From CAZVXI01 sp964631295 (GTDB lineage: Bacteria; Planctomycetota; Phycisphaerae; Phycisphaerales; SM1A02): DNA of 14,205 bases. This document shows, one piece after another, positions 1 through 7,200 of the stretch; position 1 is the stretch's first letter; every line of letters starts with the position of its first letter. The notes beneath the pieces were generated by a model. It saw only the letters and a program-made list of their open reading frames with translations, was not told the DNA's origin and did no database searches. Location: positions 1-14,205 of the forward strand of contig CAZVXI010000073.1 in assembly GCA_964631295.1 (NCBI GenBank). Direction: 5' to 3'. Made by a program: the position numbers and the translations under genes.

Positions 1-439
1 GTTCATCCCAGTCGGGCGGGTCGGGGCGGCCGGTCTTGACGTTGCAGAAGCCGCAGGAGCGCGTGCAGGTATCGCCGAGGATCATGATGGTGGCAGTGCC
101 GCGAGCCCAGCATTCGCCGATGTTCGGGCATGATGCTTCCTCGCAGACCGTGTGGAGGCGGTGCTTGTGGATGAGCTCGCGCGTCTTGCTGAAGCCTTCG
201 CCACCGGGCACGCGGGCTCGGAGCCAGTCGGGCTTCTTGCCGATGCGCAATTGTTGCATCTGAGCGTCAGCGTTGTTGAGCACGAGGCCGGTGAGGCTGA
301 TCGCTGCGCGCCCTGTCTGGCGCGATGTATCGCCACCCAGCGGCCGCGGATGTCGCGCAAGTGTGCGTTCCAAGGCGCGTGGCGAGGCCGGAGCCGCGGC
401 TGGCGTGCCGTTCGCAGGTTGTTTGCGTATCGAGGACAT
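1..439 (-). CDS. lipA: Lipoyl synthase LipA, N-terminal part (C-terminus beyond left edge)
   Basis: Radical SAM enzyme that inserts two sulfurs into protein-bound octanoyl groups, the last step of lipoate cofactor synthesis in the cytosol. The visible part carries both diagnostic iron-sulfur clusters. Counting from the ATG at 439, the LipA-specific C-x4-C-x5-C motif is C99, C104 and C110, inside VCEEASCPNIGECW. The radical SAM C-x3-C-x2-C motif is C125, C129 and C132, inside DTCTRSCGFC. The family's KPDWLR stretch sits at 69-74. The frame is open to the left edge, so the rest of the barrel is missing. The start is uncertain: ATG 439 gives a roughly 60-residue Ala/Pro/Arg-rich leader, GTG 283 and ATG 259 give lengths closer to Bacillus LipA, and none has a clear Shine-Dalgarno. 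I chose 439 because high third-position GC continues upstream of 283. It is divergent from the EPS operon and unlikely to belong to it. Confidence 0.93.
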   Translation of the reverse strand, partial: MSSIRKQPANGTPAAAPASPRALERTLARHPRPLGGDTSRQTGRAAISLTGLVLNNADAQMQQLRIGKKPDWLRARVPGGEGFSKTRELIHKHRLHTVCEEASCPNIGECWARGTATIMILGDTCTRSCGFCNVKTGRPDPPDWDE

Positions 440-672
440 TGTTTGCAATGGTAGGTCGGCGAAGTAACCGGTGCAGTCGCAACACAACCTCGATGACTCG
501 TCCGAGAATGGGACAGGTTTCGCCAAACCGCACCAACGAATGAACCGATACGACCAGCAACGTCGATGGCCCGCATACCTTCCAAACGCTGGTGGGTCCG
601 GATAAGTTGGCGAAGATGATGGTCGGCGCTACCGTGTGCCGGCAGGTGCAAGATTGACGATAAGACCGAATC

Positions 673-693
673 GCCCTGCGATCGGGACAGGGC
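673..693 (+). other. Small hairpin in the leader of the EPS operon
   Basis: GCCCTG at 673-678 pairs perfectly with CAGGGC at 688-693 across a 9-nt loop. It lies about 40 nt before the preferred start of the export gene and could sit in the mRNA leader. There is no T-run, so it is not an intrinsic terminator. A 6-bp stem can arise by chance in GC-rich DNA. Confidence 0.25.
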
Positions 694-717
694 AACAGCA
701 CGAGACACGCGATGAAC

Positions 718-725
718 GGGAAGAG
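718..725 (+). promoter_or_regulatory. Ribosome binding site deciding the start of the export lipoprotein
   Basis: GGGAAGAG lies 7 nt before ATG 733. The in-frame ATG at 712 has no purine-rich site at the right distance. This favours 733, which also gives a compact lipoprotein signal peptide. Confidence 0.5.
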
Positions 726-732
726 ACATCAA

Positions 733-2223
733 ATGCGGATCAATCATGTGCGGAGCGTGGCAACGGCAGCGATTCTCGCAACAGCCATCATGGCGCTGTC
801 GGGTTGCCACGTAGACAGTTTCTTAGACCCGTCGAGGACAGGGCGGTTCGAGAACACGCCGACCACCATTCCCGTGCTCCAACGCATCGATGTGATCGAG
901 GGCAAAGGTGCGCCGTGGGGTGAGACAACACAGCCCCTGCCCGATGACCTCGTGCCGAACGACCTCGCCTATCGCATCGCGTCTGGCGACCTCGTCACAG
1001 TTGACATCTACGAACTCTACAACACCGGCGAATGGTATCAGTCTGCCCGTGTTGTCGATGCGGCAGGCAACTACCGCGTGCCTGTGCTGGGAGATCTGCA
1101 GGCTGCCGGCCTGACCGCGCAGGAACTGGAAGACTCCATCACCAGGCAGCTGGCTGTTGAGACCATCGTCGAGCCGCGCGTGGACATCATCGTCGAACGC
1201 GGCGGCGCGTTCCGCTATACCGTCTTCGGCCGGGTCGAAAATCCCGGAATGTACAACCTCACCGACCCGGGTCTGCGTCTGCTGGACGCACTGGCCAATA
1301 CCGGCCGTGTGCCAGAGTTCACGGAGCAGGTCTTCATCATCCGTTCCGTGCCGCTCTCCGAACAATACAAGCGCCCGTTCGATCGAGGTGTCGAAACCGG
1401 GCCGGGCCAGCCGGATGCCAATCAGGGTGAACCGCCTGTCGATGTTGAAGACCTGATCGACCAGCTTGGCGATGGCACGAGCCCGGGCATGCTGCAGGAC
1501 CAGGATGCACCGCCGGTCGACATCGATATGCTCGAGCCGGCACGGATCACCGATCCCGCAGATGTCGACGTGCAGGACGTGGAAGGTGCCCAGCAGTCGA
1601 TCCAGCCGGGGCCGACGGGCGGCTTTTTCTACGACCAGGAACGCGGCGAGTGGGTTCGCATCCCGCGTACCGGTGCCGGGAGGCAGGGATCGCTGGAAAT
1701 CCCCAGTGGCACGCCGAGCGATGCACTCGTCCTCGAGCGCATTATCGAGATCGACTATCAAAGACTCAGTCGTGGCGACAGTTCGCTCAACATCGTCGTC
1801 CGGCCGAATGACCGCATTCACGTCGCTGGCAAGGCTGTTGGCGTGGTCTACGTGGATGGGGAAGTAGCCCGCCCGGGCGTGTACAACCTTCCCGTGTCGG
1901 GCGACCTCACGCTCAGCCGGCTTATCGCAGCGTCTGGCGGGCTCGGCTCGCTGGCGATTCCCGAACGCGTCGATCTGACCCGGAAAGTCGCCACGGACCG
2001 CGAGGCAACGATTCGAGTCGATCTGGCAGCCATTCGCAACCGCACCCAGCCGGATGTTGTCCTCAAGCCCGATGACCACATCATCGTGGGCACGAACTTC
2101 TGGGCGCTGCCGCTCGCGGTTATTCGCAGCGGTTTCCGGGTGACGTACGGGTTTGGCTTCTTGCTGGACCGCAACTTCGGCAATGATGTGTTTGGTGCCC
2201 CGCCGGTGAACCGCCTGAACTAA
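733..2223 (+). CDS. Wza-type polysaccharide export lipoprotein with SLBB domains
   Basis: Predicted outer-envelope export channel component for EPS, of the Poly_export/SLBB family. Counting from ATG 733 (496 residues), the N-terminus has a short basic region, a hydrophobic stretch and a lipobox LSGC with the lipidated cysteine at 25. The Poly_export domain spans about 73-140 and contains YRIASGDLVTV. A first SLBB-like repeat begins near 160 (VFGRVENPGMYNL) and a second near 370 (VYVDGEVARPGVYNLP). Between them, about 220-345, is a long acidic Pro/Gly/Asp-rich insert. The C-terminus has a hydrophobic/aromatic stretch (FWALPLAVIRSGFRV) followed by a Gly/Phe/Asn-rich tail, which may form the outer-membrane-spanning part as the C-terminal helix of Wza does; that is inference. 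An in-frame ATG at 712 would add seven residues but has a poorer ribosome site. It is the first gene of the operon. Family assignment is secure; channel geometry cannot be read from sequence. Confidence 0.92.
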   Translation: MRINHVRSVATAAILATAIMALSGCHVDSFLDPSRTGRFENTPTTIPVLQRIDVIEGKGAPWGETTQPLPDDLVPNDLAYRIASGDLVTVDIYELYNTGEWYQSARVVDAAGNYRVPVLGDLQAAGLTAQELEDSITRQLAVETIVEPRVDIIVERGGAFRYTVFGRVENPGMYNLTDPGLRLLDALANTGRVPEFTEQVFIIRSVPLSEQYKRPFDRGVETGPGQPDANQGEPPVDVEDLIDQLGDGTSPGMLQDQDAPPVDIDMLEPARITDPADVDVQDVEGAQQSIQPGPTGGFFYDQERGEWVRIPRTGAGRQGSLEIPSGTPSDALVLERIIEIDYQRLSRGDSSLNIVVRPNDRIHVAGKAVGVVYVDGEVARPGVYNLPVSGDLTLSRLIAASGGLGSLAIPERVDLTRKVATDREATIRVDLAAIRNRTQPDVVLKPDDHIIVGTNFWALPLAVIRSGFRVTYGFGFLLDRNFGNDVFGAPPVNRLN

Positions 2224-2279
2224 GCGAGGACTCTGAACCGGCCAGCCAGTTGATTCGTAGCACACAGAGGCGCAATCGG

Positions 2280-2320
2280 TGCGCTGTGCAGCAGCGCATG
2301 GGACCGGCCGGGAGCGGCCG
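2280..2320 (+). repeat. Two consecutive small hairpins between export gene and exosortase gene
   Basis: The first hairpin has GCGCTG (2281-2286) pairing with CAGCGC (2292-2297) across a 5-nt loop, plus a T-A pair outside it. The second has CGGCC (2305-2309) pairing with GGCCG (2316-2320) around a 6-nt loop, ending 2 nt before the GAGGTG ribosome site of the next gene. Neither is followed by a T-run. They could affect mRNA stability or access to that ribosome site, but short GC stems are common here. Confidence 0.35.
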
Positions 2321-2322
2321 AC

Positions 2323-2328
2323 GAGGTG
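2323..2328 (+). promoter_or_regulatory. Ribosome binding site for the exosortase gene
   Basis: GAGGTG is a strong Shine-Dalgarno match placed 9 nt before GTG 2338. It overlaps the alternative GTG at 2326, which then has no site of its own at normal spacing. It therefore argues for 2338. Confidence 0.5.
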
Positions 2329-2337
2329 AAGGGCCGC

Positions 2338-3312
2338 GTGGACGAGGCAGTACTCGACAACTCGACTTCCGCACAGGCAGCGATGGCCACGACTGACGCG
2401 TCAGCGATCAAGACGGATCACGATCGGCGCTGGCTGCTGATCGGTGCCGTCATCATCACCGGGCTTGTGCTCGCGCTGTTCTGGGACTTCTTCCACAGGC
2501 AGTTCCGCTGGGCAGTCGAGCAGCCCGCTGATTGGGGACACACACTCGCGATTCCCTTCATTGCCGGCTACTTCGTGTGGATGCGTCGCGAGGACCTGTT
2601 TGCAAAGCCCTTTCGGACGACATGGGTCGGGCTCGTGCCGATTCTCGTTGGTGTCGGCTTCTACATGCTGGCAATGTTCGGCCCGCGCGCCATGTTTCAC
2701 CACAACCTGCACGGCTTCGGCGTGGCAGTCACACTGTTTGGCATCGTTGTGCTGTTCTTTGGATTGCGCGGCGCAGCGCTGCTGCTCTTCCCGCTCGCCT
2801 ACCTCGTTGTCTTCGGCCAGACGATCTCGCATGCACTGCTTGAGCGTGTGACATACGGCCTGCAGGATGTTACTGCCCGTGGTTCCAATGTGGCGCTGCG
2901 GCTATTCGGGACAGATGTCTCGCGCGTCGGCAACACGCTGTATGTGTTCGACGGTGCGACTGGCAAACAACACCCGCTCAATATTGCTGAGGCCTGCTCA
3001 GGCATGCGCATGGTGATGGCATTCCTCGCGCTTGGCGTGGCCATGGCGTACACAGGCCTGAACCGCATGTGGCAGCGGGTGCTGCTTGTGCTGTGTGCTG
3101 TACCGACCGCCATCTTCGTCAACATCCTGCGCGTCTGTACGCTTGCGTATCTCAGTTTCCACAACACCGATTTCACCGCGGGTGACTTCCACACGTTCAT
3201 CGGGATGATCTGGCTGTTCCCGGCTTTCCTTGTGTATCTCGGCCTGATGTGGATCATCCGCAACCTCGTGACAGACGCGCCCAAAGAGCCCACAGCAGAG
3301 GGGAGCGCATGA
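2338..3312 (+). CDS. Exosortase (EpsH/Xrt family membrane transpeptidase)
   Basis: Multi-pass inner-membrane cysteine protease/transpeptidase that processes C-terminal sorting tags (Gly-Lys/PEP-CTERM-like) on exported proteins, usually in EPS-producing bacteria. About eight hydrophobic segments follow a short hydrophilic N-terminus. Counting from GTG 2338 (324 residues), the family's catalytic residues are all present: Cys220 in EACSGMR, Arg265 in NILRVC, and His285 in DFHTFIG. The early DWGHTLAIPF segment is also typical. Length fits a stand-alone exosortase without a fused EpsI domain, and EpsI is the next gene. Starts at GTG 2326 and ATG 2383 are possible; 2338 has the best ribosome site. 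The last four bases overlap the EpsI start (ATGA), so the two are probably translationally coupled. The exosortase subtype cannot be fixed by eye. Confidence 0.93.
   Translation: MDEAVLDNSTSAQAAMATTDASAIKTDHDRRWLLIGAVIITGLVLALFWDFFHRQFRWAVEQPADWGHTLAIPFIAGYFVWMRREDLFAKPFRTTWVGLVPILVGVGFYMLAMFGPRAMFHHNLHGFGVAVTLFGIVVLFFGLRGAALLLFPLAYLVVFGQTISHALLERVTYGLQDVTARGSNVALRLFGTDVSRVGNTLYVFDGATGKQHPLNIAEACSGMRMVMAFLALGVAMAYTGLNRMWQRVLLVLCAVPTAIFVNILRVCTLAYLSFHNTDFTAGDFHTFIGMIWLFPAFLVYLGLMWIIRNLVTDAPKEPTAEGSA
3298..3305 (+). promoter_or_regulatory. Strong ribosome binding site for the EpsI-like gene
   Basis: GAGGGGAG inside the end of the exosortase gene sits just before ATG 3309. It rules against the longer in-frame start at 3249 and sets the ATGA overlap. 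Confidence 0.6.
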
Positions 3313-4196
3313 TGTTCGATCGGCATGCAAAGCTTGCACTTATCGTTGTATGCATGGTGCTTATAGGCAGCGGCATCGGATTTCGTGTTGCGGTTGCTGC
3401 TCTGAACATCACGCTGAATAAGAAGCCCGTGCCATTGCGCGACCATTTTGCATCTCTGCCGCAGCAACTTGGCGACTGGTCGGTGGCAGCAGAGGACCGT
3501 GTCCTGGGTGAGGCCGTCATCGAATCGCTGGGCACGAGCGACTATCTGAACCGATTCTTCGCGCGCGAGACAGATGCGGGAATGCAATACATCGATCTGC
3601 ATCTGGCTTACTACACAGGCGAGATAGACGGTGTGCCGCATGTGCCAGACAGGTGCTTTGTTGCCAGTGGCGGGCTGGTGACAGAGCAGCTTGCGACCAA
3701 CGTGCCGCTTTCAGTTGACACGTCGCGATGGCGGGCCAACCCCACCGTGACAGATGCAGCAGGCGAGCCGTATCGCGAGTTGACGTTCGCGCATCATGTG
3801 AGCGCTCGGCCGGTGACAGTCCATCTGCCTCGCGGCGACTTCGTTCTGCGCACGAGCAGTTTTCGCGATCAGCTCAATCCGGACCGGCGAATCTGGGCCG
3901 GATACTTCTTCATTGCAAACGGAAAACTCACACCAACGCCTGCGGGCGTGCGTACACTTGCATTCGATCCGACAGAAGAGTACGCATATTACTGCAAAGT
4001 GCAGTTCACCATGATCGCAGATGAGGATACACAGCGCGATGCGTTCATCGCCGCTGCATCAGATCTCTGCGAGCAGGCACTTCCACAGATCATGCGGTGC
4101 CTTCCGGACTGGCCGGAAGTCGAGGCATTGCAGGAATACTCCGATACGGAAACACAGGCATCGAACGCGTCTGCAGACAGCGATCACGCCAGTTGA
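3309..4196 (+). CDS. EpsI-like exosortase-associated protein (DUF3485)
   Basis: Partner protein found with exosortases, encoded either as a separate gene or fused to the exosortase C-terminus; its biochemical role is not established. Counting from ATG 3309 (295 residues), one membrane segment lies at about 8-30 and the remainder is predicted outside the cytoplasm. The family pattern is visible: an early LPQQLGDW segment, SDYLNRFF, LHLAYYTGEIDG, then HVPDRCFVASGG with H111 and C116, the positions of the family's conserved His and Cys. The C-terminal 25 or so residues are hydrophilic and Ser/Asp/Glu-rich, likely a disordered tail. It overlaps the exosortase stop by four bases and is followed 17 nt later by the TPR gene. 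An out-of-operon role is unlikely given this coupling. Confidence 0.88.
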   Translation: MMFDRHAKLALIVVCMVLIGSGIGFRVAVAALNITLNKKPVPLRDHFASLPQQLGDWSVAAEDRVLGEAVIESLGTSDYLNRFFARETDAGMQYIDLHLAYYTGEIDGVPHVPDRCFVASGGLVTEQLATNVPLSVDTSRWRANPTVTDAAGEPYRELTFAHHVSARPVTVHLPRGDFVLRTSSFRDQLNPDRRIWAGYFFIANGKLTPTPAGVRTLAFDPTEEYAYYCKVQFTMIADEDTQRDAFIAAASDLCEQALPQIMRCLPDWPEVEALQEYSDTETQASNASADSDHAS

Positions 4197-4213
4197 TTTG
4201 AAGCGAGACAGCC

Positions 4214-7200
4214 ATGGCCACGCGCGTCAATACACGGTTCATCCTCATCCTGCTGATTGCAATCATCGGTGCGGGCGGCATCGTCGGCGGATTGTGGGTA
4301 TTGCAATATCGAAAAGACGCGACCCGCAATATTCGCAAAGGCGATCAGTTCGCGCAGGCGGCGATGTGGGATGAAGCGCGCGGCCAGTACGGCAGAGCTG
4401 TTCAAAAAGAACCCGACAACGCCGACTACGTTGACAAGCTCGAAGAAGCAACGCTCAACGTGGTGCCGACAACACCTGACCAGGCGCGCGAACTCTACAA
4501 CGGTTACGTCAGTGTGCTTCAGCATCGTGTGCAGCACTTTGCCAATGATCCGGCCGTACACCTGCGACTGCTTGAGGAACTGCGAGAATCGTCACAGCGA
4601 GGCTTGACGAACTGGCGAGCCATGGTTGAGTCGGCTGAACGAGCACTGATGCAGTTCGGACCGAGTCATGAAATCGCGCCGAAAGCGAAGTTCTATCGCG
4701 GTCTCGCGCGAACAAAGATGCGCAGCACGCTCTCGGATAGCGAACTTGATGAGATCGACACTGATCTTGGCGATTATCTCGTTGCAAATCCGACGGATGG
4801 CGAAGCGTGGGCGATCCTCATTCAGCACCAGGCGGCGATCGGAGCAGACCTGTATGTGAATGATCTGCGACGCGAATCGCGGGAGCAGATGGACCTTGCT
4901 GACGCGACATATCAGGAAGCGCTCGACGCCGGTGCAGCCGGGCCGCATCTCGCGCTCACACGACAGGCGCTCATTGCGACGCGCTCGACACTCGGCCAGC
5001 CACTGGATGTTGAGCAGTTGCAACTCGCGACCGAAGCCTTACGCGACGCAGTACGTGCGAACATGGATGAACTCGACGAGCGACTCGTTGTTGATGCAGC
5101 CAACCGCATGACCGTGATCCGAGGCGGCGCTGAGGAGGGTGTTGCGCTGGCGCAGGCATGGACTGAAGATCATCCGCCTGCGTACGACGCGCGTCTGGCG
5201 ATGGCACAACTGCAGGCCGGGCGAGGCCAGATGGAAGATGCGGTCAACACGGCAAGTGCAGTTCTGCAGGATCTCACAGACCCGGCGAACCAGCCGACTG
5301 CCGGGCTGGAAGCAATGCTGTTGCATCAACGCCGCGCGAATGCATCGTTCGCGCTGTTCAACTTTGCATACCAACGTTGGGACAACGCGGCCGCCGATGA
5401 GAAACAGACGTTGCTGGCGACGCTGGAAAGCAGTTTCGGCGATGTTGAGCGATACGCGGAGATCGCAGGGCTCAACCAACTCGTTGACCGAGCAGCCGGG
5501 CGCCTGGCATATGCCAATGGTGAGTATCGCGCCGCAGTTGACATTCTTGAAGGTGCAGTGGCAGGCGGCGGCGACCCCGCCACCCTGCGCGTACTCGCAG
5601 CAGCTCATCAACGGCTTGGAAATGTCGGCGTGGCGCTCCAGCACATCACCAAAGCGCTTGCCGCCGCTCCCAATGACATTCAGATCAACTATGACAATCT
5701 GCGCTATTCGCTTCAACTGCGACGCGTCGCAACTGCACAGGCGTCCATGCAACTGCTCGAACGCGTAGCACCTGATGATGCGCGCGTGCAGCGACTGCGG
5801 GCGGAGTTCGATCGGCTCGCTTCCGGTGATGCCGGAACGGATAACAGCGACAATCCGGTTGTGCAGGCGTTTGAACTGGCGTCAGAACACCTCAGCGATG
5901 GCAAGCATGATGACGCTCGCGCGATTCTGTTGCCGATGCTCGAAGACGAGAGGCTGAAGCGCGCTGCACTCGAAATGCTGGTGCGAGTTGAATATGCAGC
6001 CGACGATCGAGAGACAGCTCAGGCCTACCTCGCGCAGGCCATGGAGATGACGCCCGACGCACAATCGCTCCAGCGATTGCGTGCCGTCCTCGATAACGAC
6101 GATCCGATCGATGCAATGGCGCAGTTTGCTCAAGCGACGCACGATGATCCCGGCAGGGAAGCGCTGGCAATGCTCAATACGCTCGCCAGTTATACCCGCG
6201 CGTGGAAAACACAGCGCGATCGAGCGCAGCAGCGAAGTGACCTGAGCCTGATCAACGAGTATGACGAGTTGATTGCGCGGGCCGAGCGGGAACGTCCAAA
6301 ATTTCTCGAACAGGCGAGGGAGAATCTGCCGGCTGATGATTCAGGTCTGTTCGAATATGAGTTCTCCTCTGCACTCATTGACAAACAATGGCAAGCAGCG
6401 GAACGCATGATCGCGACGCACAACTCGAGCAACTGGAATCTTGATGGGTGTGATGGACTGCTCTTTCAGGGGCGGCTGAGCCTCATTCGTGGCAATCCTG
6501 AAGCAGCGATCACAACGCTGCTCGAGGCGACACAACGCGCGCCCTACTCGCCACAGGCATGGCGATCACTCGGACTTGCGTACGGGCAGGTGGGCAACGT
6601 TTCTGAATCACAGCGTGCCTTTGAGAGGGCGTACCAGAGCAACCCGAACAATATCGCCACTGCACTTGTGTTCGTGGATTCACTCGCGCAGACCGGTCAG
6701 GAGCTGCGTGCGCTTGAGATCCTCACAGATCTCCGTCGTCTCGCGCCGAGAAATCAGCGAGTCCAGTCACAGTATCTCAACGTGCTTGCACAATCCGGTA
6801 ATGAAGTCGAAGCGCTGCGAGAACGGCTGGCTATGTACGCTGATGATCCAACACAGACCGACAATGCGTTGCGCCTGGCGATGTTGCTCGTGTCGGTTGT
6901 TCCCGAGCGATCGCTGATTGTCGACACACAGGGCGAGACTGTGTACTCGACGCGCCAGTGGCAGCAGATGTCAGCAGCACAGCAACAGCAGGTGATTCGC
7001 GACGTGCGCGAGGCATGGGAAGATCAGGCAGGGCAGATACTCGCTGCAGCAACTGATCAACTCGGCAACGACATTCGCTACGTCTCAACGCGTGCAGCCA
7101 TGCTCGAGCGGCTGGGCAAGACGGATCAGGCAGTGGCATTCCTCGAAGAGCGCATCGACAGTGCGCCACGCAGTGAGCGTTCAATCGATGTGTATCTGGC

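Larger units (their letters stand above)
440..732. other. Divergent intergenic region between lipA and the EPS operon
   Basis: This stretch must hold the 5' regions of both transcription units. The lipA frame stays open leftwards from a stop at 629-631, but its translation there is rich in Cys, Trp and Arg and does not look coding. I see an 8-bp palindrome TGCCGGCA at 637-644, a weak hairpin at 516-529 (5-bp stem, 4-nt loop) and a better one at 673-693. A TTGACG at 654-659 has only a poor -10 partner, so I do not call a promoter. No RNA gene or small ORF is convincing. Confidence 0.6.

Noticed and set aside
654..682. Possible sigma-70 promoter: TTGACG with a -10 17 bp downstream
   Set aside because: The -10 position reads TGCGAT, only three of six matches to TATAAT, so I do not call it.
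440..732. Sigma-54 type promoter, often expected for exosortase/EPS genes
   Set aside because: No GG-N10-GC pair in a TGGCAC...TTGC-like context was found in the intergenic region.
82..810. Minus-strand open frames of 242 and 144 codons across the lipA start and intergenic region
   Set aside because: They lie in different frames from lipA, have Arg/Ser/His-rich random-looking translations, and one runs into the coding sequence of the export gene.
823..2265. 480-codon open frame on the minus strand opposite the export lipoprotein gene
   Set aside because: Its translation has no recognisable domain and is rich in Arg/His/Asp as expected for a mirror of a GC-rich gene; the plus strand has a lipobox, Poly_export and SLBB motifs.
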